31,124 nt of DNA from an uncultured Elusimicrobia bacterium (GTDB taxonomy: Bacteria; RUG730), in the NCBI GenBank assembly GCA_900321865.1, contig ONXP01000050.1:1-31124 (forward strand), read 5' to 3'. A model generated the notes under the pieces. The model did no database searches, had not been told where the DNA came from, and saw nothing but the letters and a program-made list of their open reading frames with translations. This document shows positions 25,933 to 31,124 of this stretch, in pieces; within the stretch, counting starts at the first letter, position 1, and every line of letters starts with the position of its first letter. Position numbers and translations under genes: made by a program.

Positions 25933-27120
25933 ATGCCGGATTTATTTGAAAAATGTAAAAATTTTACTGCAGCAGATGAAGTAAAAAAATTAGGGGTGTA
26001 TCCATATTTTCATACAGTGGAGTCAGGACAAGATCCTGAGGTTATAATAGAAGGCAAAAAATTAATAATGGTTGGATCAAATAATTATTTAGGGCTGACT
26101 TCTCATCCAAAATTAAAAGAAGCGGCAAAAAATGCCATTGATAAATATGGTGTGGGATGTGTAGGATCTAGATTTTTAAATGGGACACTTGATTTGCATG
26201 TAGAATTAGAAAATAGATTGGCAAAATTTTTAAAAAGAGAAGCGGTCATAACATTTTCCACTGGAATGTTAGCAAATCTCGGAGTAATATCCGCAATTGT
26301 TGGAAAAAATGATGTAGCTATAACTGATAAATATGATCATGCTAGCATTATAGATGGGTGTAAATTGTCGTTTGGAGATATGAAAAGATTTAAGCATAAC
26401 GATATGGAAGATTTAGAAAGAGTTTTGTTTCAAATTCCATTAGAAAAAGGGAAACTTATTATAGTTGATGGAGTTTTTAGTATGGAGGGAGATATCGCTA
26501 ATCTTCCAGAAATAGTAAAAATAGCAAAAAAATATAATGCCAAAATTATGGTCGATGATGCACACGGCATAGGAGTTTTAGGCAAGCATGGCAGAGGAAC
26601 TGGTGAATACTATGGATTAGAAAATGAAATAGATATTTTGTTTGGAACTTTTAGTAAATCTTTTGCTAGTGTAGGTGGATTTATTGCTGGTAGTAAAAAT
26701 TTGATCAATTTTTTGAAGCATAATGCCAGAGCTTTAATTTTTACGGCGAGCCTTCCTCCTAGTAATGTTGCATCGACTATAGCAGCACTAGATATCATAG
26801 AAAAAGAGCCAGAGAGAATGAAAAGGCTTTTGGAAATCGGTCAAAAGATGAGAAAAGGGTTTAATGACTTGGGGTTTGATACAGGGACGAGTTCTACTCA
26901 GATTATTCCTGTTGTTGCTGGAGATGATTTGGTAGCTTTTAAAATGTGTAGAAGGCTTTTTGAGGAAGGGGTATTTACTACTCCAGTAGTCAGTCCTGCT
27001 GTGCCTCAGGGTAGAGCTATGATTAGAACCAGCTATATAGCGACCCAAAAAGATGAACAGCTAGATAAAGTTTTAGAGGCATTTAAAAAAGTAGGAAAAG
27101 AGTTAGGAATAATAAAATAA
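25933..27120 (+). CDS. PLP-dependent acyl-CoA:amino-acid acyltransferase, serine palmitoyltransferase-like
   Basis: This 395-residue enzyme belongs to the alpha-oxoamine synthase family. Seen: 'SNNYLGLTSHPKL' (49-61), 'GSRFLNGTLDLHVELE' (78-93), His136 in 'KYDHASIIDG', 'VFSMEGDIANLPEI' (181-194), Asp208 and His211 in 'VDDAHGIGVLGKHGRG', and the PLP Lys242 in 'GTFSKSFASVGGF'. The N-terminus 'GVYPYFHTVESGQDPEV' and the 'EGVFTTPVVSPAVP' stretch recall the serine palmitoyltransferases of Bacteroides-type sphingolipid producers more than KBL or BioF; that is from memory, so a glycine C-acetyltransferase remains possible. It begins directly after the transporter stop, with a GGGGG-type ribosome site. 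A likely terminator follows. Confidence 0.8.
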   Translation: MPDLFEKCKNFTAADEVKKLGVYPYFHTVESGQDPEVIIEGKKLIMVGSNNYLGLTSHPKLKEAAKNAIDKYGVGCVGSRFLNGTLDLHVELENRLAKFLKREAVITFSTGMLANLGVISAIVGKNDVAITDKYDHASIIDGCKLSFGDMKRFKHNDMEDLERVLFQIPLEKGKLIIVDGVFSMEGDIANLPEIVKIAKKYNAKIMVDDAHGIGVLGKHGRGTGEYYGLENEIDILFGTFSKSFASVGGFIAGSKNLINFLKHNARALIFTASLPPSNVASTIAALDIIEKEPERMKRLLEIGQKMRKGFNDLGFDTGTSSTQIIPVVAGDDLVAFKMCRRLFEEGVFTTPVVSPAVPQGRAMIRTSYIATQKDEQLDKVLEAFKKVGKELGIIK

Positions 27121-27149
27121 ACTTTTTTAAATTATTTAATTTTTTAGTT

Positions 27150-27197
27150 AGACTTTTTTAAAAGAATGAAATATTTTTTTAGAAAAGTCTTTTTTTA
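27150..27197 (+). terminator. Probable terminator after the SPT-like gene
   Basis: AGACTTTT (27150-27157) pairs with AAAAGTCT (27183-27190), followed directly by seven Ts. It lies 30 bases after the last stop of the long plus-strand run. The stem is short and the loop is long (25 bases, itself A/T-rich), so this is tentative. Confidence 0.45.
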
Positions 27198-27395
27198 TTT
27201 CTTACAATTTTTGATTTCAAAGCAGATTTATTATTGAATTATTTTATAGATATTCTAGCCATAAGGATATGTCTGATTACCTGGTTGGTTTTTTATATCA
27301 ATGTTTTTTTAATCAGTAATTTTTTATTGGTTTAAAAGCCTGAAATTATTATTTTATTTAAGGTTATGGAACAAACAGAAAATTTTGAGAAATAT

Positions 27396-27448
27396 GCTAA
27401 CTAATAATGTTAATTTTAATTTAAATTTTTTAAATTATTAGTTATAGC
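27396..27448. repeat. Long AT inverted repeat (hairpin)
   Basis: AACTAATAAT (27399-27408) is a perfect complement of ATTATTAGTT (27434-27443). GCT (27396-27398) can pair with AGC (27446-27448) across a two-base bulge. The loop is 25 bases. It could be a remnant terminator or mobile-element end; in DNA this AT-rich, chance is not excluded. Confidence 0.4.
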
Positions 27449-27633
27449 TGTTTTGTTTTTTTATTATAAACTTTTTTATTATCAAATCCAAAAATAAAAT
27501 GTATAAATTTTTTAGTATAAAAATGGAAAAAGAAAGGAATCTTTTTAAATAAATTTCTGAAATAAAAATCCAAAATTACTTAAATATTTTTGTATTTTCA
27601 AAATCTTGGTTAAAAATAGACTTATTTATAATC

Positions 27634-27649
27634 AACCTATTAATAGGTT
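27634..27649. repeat. 16-base perfect palindrome AACCTATTAATAGGTT
   Basis: The sequence AACCTATTAATAGGTT is a perfect two-fold palindrome. It is flanked by TTATA upstream and ATAA downstream, which extend the symmetry imperfectly. It contains GC-containing arms in a very AT-rich stretch, so it is less likely to be chance than the poly-A/T repeats. It could be an operator-like site or a degenerate element end. Confidence 0.45.
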
Positions 27650-27755
27650 ATAAATTTTAAGAAAATTTAAAATTTTAATTGTCTGACAACTATTTTTTTA
27701 AATTAATTAAATTAAATTAAACTAATCTGATCTGATCTAATCAAGATTTTTGAGT

Positions 27756-27761
27756 TATAAT
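27756..27761 (+). promoter_or_regulatory. -10 box of the decayed deacetylase gene
   Basis: A perfect TATAAT lies 37 bases upstream of the pseudogene ATG, and a GAGGGG ribosome site (27778-27783) lies 9 bases before the ATG at 27793. The signals are intact although the frame is broken. I see no good -35. Confidence 0.35.
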
Positions 27762-27792
27762 CTTAGAATAAATTTATGAGGGGAAAAATGGT

Positions 27793-28247
27793 ATGAATAA
27801 TTTTTTATCTATAAAAATATTTATAAATTTGACAATCATTTTAACACAATTTTTTTATTTCAAACATTTCTATTTTCAAAAACTGATTTAATAGAAGACA
27901 CAAAGGCTCTTTCATATTCAAATTCTTTGGGAAATTATTAAAAATAAAAGAAAGAGAATATATAGAACCAAACCAGAAAAAAATGGACTAATTGCCTATG
28001 AACCGGAGGAAGTAACTCATATATTTTTTCATTCACTCACTGTTGATCCAGAAGTTGCATATAAATCAACTAAATCAAGGTTATATAATTTCAATATGGT
28101 TACAGTTGATGAGTTTAAAAAAATTTTGCAACAATTATGTGAGAATAATTTTGTCTGGTAAAAATTCACGATCTGGCAGATGTGGAATATAAAAAAAATG
28201 TATCAACAGAAACTAATATAAATATAAATAATGCAATAAACGGCTAA
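27793..28247 (+). pseudogene. Frameshifted N-terminal remnant of a polysaccharide-deacetylase-like exported protein
   Basis: A start with ribosome site opens 'MNNFLSIKIFINLTIILTQF', a signal peptide. The frame then shifts at a run of seven Ts and goes on as 'SKTDLIEDTKALSYSNSLG', shifts again near 27930 to '...KIKEREYIEPNQKKM', and shifts at an A-run near 27980 to 'GLIAYEPEEVTHIFFHSL' and 'TVDPEVAYKS...FNMVTVDEFKKILQQL'. A last shift near 28155 gives 'LVKIHDLADVEYKKN' and then a stop. The 'HIFFHSL..DP..A' and 'M.TV.EF...L' pattern matches the opening of large Clostridium-type polysaccharide deacetylases, from memory. The catalytic part is missing. At least four frame shifts make this a pseudogene. 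Confidence 0.6.
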
Positions 28248-28328
28248 ATAAAAATAATATTTTAACAAAACCAAATATTAAAAAATCAATTGCAAGATCT
28301 AACACAAATAAAACAAGAAAATTATTAA

Positions 28329-28659
28329 ATCCAAAGACATAAATATAATACAATTGAAGACTATCAAAACTTAGTAGACATAATAAAAAATAAAAAGGAT
28401 ATTGAAAATACTTCTAAATCACGAAGAAATTTTCATGTTATAGGGCATTCTCTGGATGAAAGCGATAAAAATATTTTAAAGTATCTTTTGATGCTGATAA
28501 AGAAGCTATAATAAATATTTATTATCACGATGAAGAAAGAGAGAGGAGAGACTTACAAATAATATTATTAAAATTCTTGGCGAAGAAAAAGTTATAAGGG
28601 TTTGCCTTATTTACCAGCACGATCCAGAAAGAGGAATTTTAATAAAATACAAAAATTAA
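28329..28659 (+). pseudogene. C-terminal remnant of an AbiH-family abortive-infection gene
   Basis: Three frames joined in order give a recognisable AbiH C-terminus. First comes 'NTIEDYQNLVDIIKNKKDIE...NFHVIGHSLDESDKNILKYL' (to about 28485), then a one-base shift to 'FDADKEAIINIYYHDEERE', then another shift to 'NNIIKILGEEKVIRV' and a stop at 28657-28659. The 'GHSLD.SD..IL' followed by 'I.IYYHDE' and a 'N.IKILGEE' helix is the AbiH signature as I remember it. The N-terminal half (with its nucleotide-binding part) is not present. AbiH proteins block phage growth. With the deacetylase remnant upstream, this marks decayed accessory DNA. No partner gene is visible. Confidence 0.65.
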
Positions 28660-28678
28660 AAGAATTGAAAAGTGAAAA

Positions 28679-28752
28679 TGGAGCGGGTAGCGGGAATCGA
28701 ACCCGCGTGACCAGCTTGGGAAGCTGGGGCTTTACCCCTAAGCTATACCCGC
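28679..28752 (-). tRNA. tRNA-Gly (anticodon CCC), CCA encoded
   Basis: The minus strand gives acceptor GCGGGTA/TACCCGC, D arm GCTT...AAGC, anticodon stem CCAGC/GCTGG with loop TTCCCAA giving CCC, T arm CGGGT-TCGATTC-..., discriminator T and an encoded CCA. It differs from the neighbouring tRNA-Gly(TCC) at only four positions, one of which is the anticodon wobble base. It is the last tRNA of the four-gene unit and faces the decayed region. Confidence 0.94.
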
Positions 28753-28794
28753 AGAAAAAAATGAAACTAAAAGTAAAATTTTAAATAAAAAAAA

Positions 28795-28868
28795 TGGAGC
28801 GGGTAGCGGGAATCGAACCCGCGTAACCAGCTTGGAAGGCTGGGACTTTACCCCTAAGCTATACCCGC
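28795..28868 (-). tRNA. tRNA-Gly (anticodon TCC), CCA encoded
   Basis: Same fold as its neighbour: acceptor GCGGGTA/TACCCGC, anticodon stem CCAGC/GCTGG, loop CTTCCAA giving TCC, discriminator T, CCA encoded. This should be the main Gly tRNA for GGA/GGN codons. About 42 bases separate it from the CCC copy. Confidence 0.95.
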
Positions 28869-28879
28869 AGAAAAGAAAA

Positions 28880-28963
28880 TGGACAGGGAAGGATTCGAAC
28901 CTTCGTAGAGCGGAGCTCGACAGATTTACAGTCTGTTGCCTTTAGCCACTCGGCCACCTGTCC
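28880..28963 (-). tRNA. tRNA-Tyr (anticodon GTA)
   Basis: An 84-base class II tRNA on the minus strand: acceptor GGACAGG/CCTGTCC, long variable arm (CGAGCTCCGCTCTACG), anticodon loop CTGTAAA giving GTA, T arm with TTCGAAT. The discriminator is A. No extra CCA is encoded after it. Confidence 0.95.
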
Positions 28964-28975
28964 ATAAAAAATAAA

Positions 28976-29047
28976 AGCCTAGGATAGGAGTTGAACCTAC
29001 AACCTATGGTTTACAAAACCATTGCTCTGCCATTGAGCTACCTAGGC
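28976..29047 (-). tRNA. tRNA-Thr (anticodon TGT)
   Basis: A 72-base cloverleaf on the minus strand: acceptor GCCTAGG/CCTAGGC, D arm GCTC...GAGC, anticodon stem ATGGT/ACCAT with loop TTTGTAA giving TGT, T arm GTAGG/CCTAT with TTCAACT. Discriminator T, CCA not encoded. It is the first gene of the Thr-Tyr-Gly-Gly unit, the order that in many bacteria precedes tuf. Confidence 0.95.
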
Positions 29048-29092
29048 ATATATTTATTCAAAAAACGACATAAACACACAAATTTTAAATAA

Positions 29093-29121
29093 ATTTTATT
29101 TATACAAGAATATAAAGTCAA
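29093..29121 (-). promoter_or_regulatory. Promoter of the tRNA-Thr-Tyr-Gly-Gly operon
   Basis: On the minus strand TTGACT (plus 29116-29121) and TAAAAT (plus 29093-29098) are separated by exactly 17 bases. This is 46-74 bases upstream of tRNA-Thr and fits a strong stable-RNA promoter. Confidence 0.55.
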
Positions 29122-29158
29122 GTTTTATTTTTATGATTTTATTTTTCTATTTTTTTTA

Positions 29159-29164
29159 TATAAT
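29159..29164 (+). promoter_or_regulatory. Possible -10 box for the pfaD-like gene
   Basis: A perfect TATAAT lies on the plus strand, 113 bases before the TTG start, in the gap divergent from the tRNAs. I see no convincing -35, and the ~100-base leader shows no structure I can support. Confidence 0.3.
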
Positions 29165-29276
29165 TATACTGTTTTGGAAAAATGTAGAAATTGTTTTTAT
29201 AACGATTACATCATATTTTAATGATATTTTTAACAAAAAGTTCAAAATTTATGATTTTTTTTGATAGGGGGAGAAA

Positions 29277-30848
29277 TTGATAAATTATTCTAAAATTGTC
29301 AATCTTAGCGAAAATTGTAAAAAAAATATTTTGTTTAACTCAGAAGAAATTAAAAATTTTCTCAAGGAAAATAAAGATTTTTTGATAGTAAAATGTAATG
29401 AAAAACTAGGAATTATAGAAAAAAGCCTAGCCGAAAATTTTTTTGACAATAATGGAAGTATTCAATGTGTTGGATATTTACCTAACATTTTTAAAACCAG
29501 CTTTGGAAGTCAAAATTTTTTAAAAGAATTTGATGTAAAATATGCTTATATGGCAGGCTCTATGGCTAATGAAATTTCTAGTCCTGCTATGGTTATAGCT
29601 TTTGCTAAAAACGATCTTTTGTGTTCTCTTGGGACTGGCGGACTTAGTTTAGAAAAAATAGAAGCTGATATTTTGGAAATAAAGAATAATGTTTCTGGTA
29701 AACCTTTTTGTTGTAATATTTTAAATGCTCCACAAGAACCTGAAAAAGAACAAAAATTAATAGATTTATACATAAAGCATAATATAAATATAGTCGAGGC
29801 TTCAGCTTTTATAAATCTTTCAGAGCCTTTGGTTTATTATAGATTAAATGGGTTGAAAAAAGACGAAAATGGAAATATAATTGTGAAACATCATATTATA
29901 GCTAAAATTTCCAGGGATAAAATAGCTAAGAAATTTATGGAACCTGCTCCAGAAAAAATAGTCAAAAAGTTATTAGAAAAAGGGAAGATTACTCCGCTAG
30001 AGGCAGAGCTTTCAAAGTTTATCCCAATGGCAAGTGACATAACAGCAGAATCTGATTCTGGCGGACATACAGATAATAGACAATTTACCAGTCTTTATAC
30101 AGTTATAAAAAATTTAAGCAATGATATCCAAAAAGAATACAATTATTCCAGTCCTATTAGAATTGGAATAGGTGGAGGGATGGGAACTCCTGAGTCAATT
30201 TTGGCAGCATTTGAAATGGGGGCAGATTATGTTGTTTTAGGATCTATTAATCAATCTTGCATAGAGGCAGGGACTTCAGATGAAGTAAAAGAGCTTTTAT
30301 CAAAGGTGGATTATACTGATATGGATATGGCACCTGCAGCTGATATGTTTGAAATGGGTGCAAAAGTTCAGGTTCTAAAAAAAGGAACTCTTTATCCTAT
30401 GAGGGCAAGACATCTCTTTGAAATATATAATTCTTATGAATCTATAAACGATATTCCAAAAGATATTAAAGAAAAAATAGAAACTCAATATTTTCAAAAA
30501 ACTTTGGAAGAGGTTTGGCAAGAGACCAAAAATTTTTTTACTAAAATCAATAATTTGGAAATGTTAGAAAAAGCAGAAAAAAGTGAAAAGAAAAAAATGG
30601 CTTTAGTTTTTCGTTGGTACCTGGGGCAGTCTCCTAATTGGGGAAGAAGGGCGGTTTTAGAACGAAAGCAAGATTATCAAATTTGGGCTGGAGCATCACT
30701 AGGAGCTTTTAATGATTGGGCGAAAAATAATGAATTTAAAGATCCTAAAAATAGAAAAGTCGTAGATATTACAGAAAAATTATTTGATGAAATGCTAGTT
30801 TTAAAAAAAATGAATTATTTGAGAGATTTTTACGGATTTATATTTTAA
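29277..30848 (+). CDS. pfaD: PfaD-type enoyl reductase (FMN-dependent, nitronate monooxygenase fold)
   Basis: The 523-residue protein starts with TTG, preceded by AGGGGGAG. After a ~75-residue N-terminal part it shows the FMN-binding barrel of PfaD: 'GSMANEISSPAMVIAFA' (94-110), 'LGTGGLSLEKIEADI' (118-132), 'FCCNIL' (144-149), 'DITAESDSGGHTDNR' (254-268), 'RIGIGGGMGTPESILAAFEMGADYVVLGSINQ' and 'MAPAADMFEMGAKVQVLKKGTLYPMRARHLFEIY'. The tail ('WYLGQSPNWGRRAVLERKQDYQIW') is also PfaD-like. PfaD reduces enoyl intermediates in polyunsaturated-fatty-acid or polyketide synthases. Here no pfaA-C or other synthase gene is adjacent, so its acyl partner is unknown. A simple nitronate monooxygenase would lack the SDSGGHTDNR tail region. 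Confidence 0.88.
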   Translation: MINYSKIVNLSENCKKNILFNSEEIKNFLKENKDFLIVKCNEKLGIIEKSLAENFFDNNGSIQCVGYLPNIFKTSFGSQNFLKEFDVKYAYMAGSMANEISSPAMVIAFAKNDLLCSLGTGGLSLEKIEADILEIKNNVSGKPFCCNILNAPQEPEKEQKLIDLYIKHNINIVEASAFINLSEPLVYYRLNGLKKDENGNIIVKHHIIAKISRDKIAKKFMEPAPEKIVKKLLEKGKITPLEAELSKFIPMASDITAESDSGGHTDNRQFTSLYTVIKNLSNDIQKEYNYSSPIRIGIGGGMGTPESILAAFEMGADYVVLGSINQSCIEAGTSDEVKELLSKVDYTDMDMAPAADMFEMGAKVQVLKKGTLYPMRARHLFEIYNSYESINDIPKDIKEKIETQYFQKTLEEVWQETKNFFTKINNLEMLEKAEKSEKKKMALVFRWYLGQSPNWGRRAVLERKQDYQIWAGASLGAFNDWAKNNEFKDPKNRKVVDITEKLFDEMLVLKKMNYLRDFYGFIF

Positions 30849-30866
30849 AAAATTCAATTTAAAATT

Positions 30867-31124
30867 ATGAAAAATATATTTAATAAAAAATTTAACTTTA
30901 TACTTTTTGCTTTTATATTTTTGTTTAATAATTTTTTGAAATCAGACGAAATTAATATTTCTAATAAGATTATTAATACTCCAAACGGTTTTTTTTACAA
31001 ACATTTAGATTATACTTTTGATTTTTTGGTGTATAAAAATGGCGGGATTTTAACTGATTTTGACATTGGCCTTTTTAATTTTATAAATTTTGGAGTTTCT
31101 CTTGATATGAATAAAATCGTTGGA
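30867..31124 (+). CDS. N-terminal part of an exported, probably outer-membrane, protein
   Basis: An open frame from ATG at 30867 runs off the window after 86 codons. It begins with a signal peptide ('MKNIFNKKFNFILFAFIFLF...', ending near 'LKSDE'). It continues with 'NTPNGFFYKHLDYTFDFLVYKNGGILTDFDIGLFNFINFGVSLDMNKIVG', an alternating hydrophobic pattern like the first strands of a beta-barrel. The 'FDIGLFNFINFGVSLDMNKIVG' step resembles barrel proteins of didermic phyla, but I cannot name the family. It starts 18 bases after pfaD and is probably co-transcribed with it. Confidence 0.7.
   Translation, partial: MKNIFNKKFNFILFAFIFLFNNFLKSDEINISNKIINTPNGFFYKHLDYTFDFLVYKNGGILTDFDIGLFNFINFGVSLDMNKIVG

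Larger units (their letters stand above)
27198..27755. other. AT-rich non-coding stretch with inverted repeats, no gene recognised
   Basis: I see no reading frame or RNA gene here on either strand. Frames are broken every few dozen codons and no peptide is recognisable. It contains two clear palindromes (listed separately) and a short tandem-like patch of TTAAA/TGATC units near 27703-27742. It is most simply eroded DNA, continuous with the pseudogenes that follow. Confidence 0.6.

Noticed and set aside
27700-27745. Short TTAAA/TGATC tandem patch that could suggest a CRISPR-like or satellite repeat
   Set aside because: Units are 5-6 bases, imperfect and few; no spacers, no cas genes. Simple-sequence drift is enough. 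I found no CRISPR array in the window.
28602-28784. A 60-codon plus-strand reading frame running through the tRNA-Gly(CCC) region
   Set aside because: Its middle ('GAGSGNRTRVTSLGSW') is the complement of the tRNA, a well-known false protein match; the start has no ribosome site.
29277-30848. Plain nitronate monooxygenase
   Set aside because: Length (523) and the SDSGGHTDNR and long C-terminal region fit PfaD better than the ~350-residue monooxygenases.

Overview
The window is about 31 kb of very AT-rich, densely coding bacterial DNA (GC roughly a quarter by eye) using the standard code; TAA, TAG and TGA all serve as stops. Most genes abut or overlap by a few bases. An LptE-like lipoprotein, a PorV/PorQ-type beta-barrel protein and a FlgD-like secreted domain point to an outer membrane. 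Low GC, compact operons and decaying accessory genes suggest a host-associated bacterium with a shrinking genome. The gene mix would fit Elusimicrobiota (Endomicrobium-like) or a related didermic phylum, but I cannot fix the phylum from sequence alone.

Layout. (1) 1-4016, minus strand: lptE-like, folE, folP, rseP and a truncated rsmG, apparently one operon (folate synthesis plus envelope proteolysis). (2) 4096-7959, plus strand, divergent from the first: proA, nadD, argB, argD (proline/arginine and NAD synthesis). (3) 8086-8273, minus: tRNA-Lys(CTT) and tRNA-Arg(TCG). (4) 8464-16454, plus: pta, ribH, a DUF1385 membrane protein, a BatE-like TPR protein, gatB, coaD, ftsQ-like, a DEAD-box helicase and a small coiled-coil protein. 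(5) 16527-27120, plus: iscU-type scaffold, argG, tpiA, a FlgD-like secreted domain, a PorV-like barrel with a duplicated C-terminal domain, tsaC, polA, a Na/Pi cotransporter and a serine-palmitoyltransferase-like enzyme. (6) 27121-28678: the only long non-coding stretch, holding the remains of a polysaccharide-deacetylase-like gene and an AbiH-family abortive-infection gene. (7) 28679-29047, minus: tRNA-Thr, -Tyr, -Gly(TCC), -Gly(CCC). (8) 29277 to the end, plus: a PfaD-type enoyl reductase and the start of an exported protein.

The most striking item is polA. The N-terminal 5'-3' nuclease is well conserved, but the polymerase domain, kept at nearly full length in an open frame, has lost recognisable motif A, B and C residues; the motif A Asp is replaced by Asn and the motif C His-Asp-Glu by Ser-Glu-Asn. 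It looks like a nuclease carrying a dead polymerase body. Second in interest are the decayed defence/cell-wall region beside the tRNA cluster, the near-identical tRNA-Gly pair that alone in the window encodes CCA, and the stand-alone pairing of SPT-like and PfaD-type lipid genes around that region.
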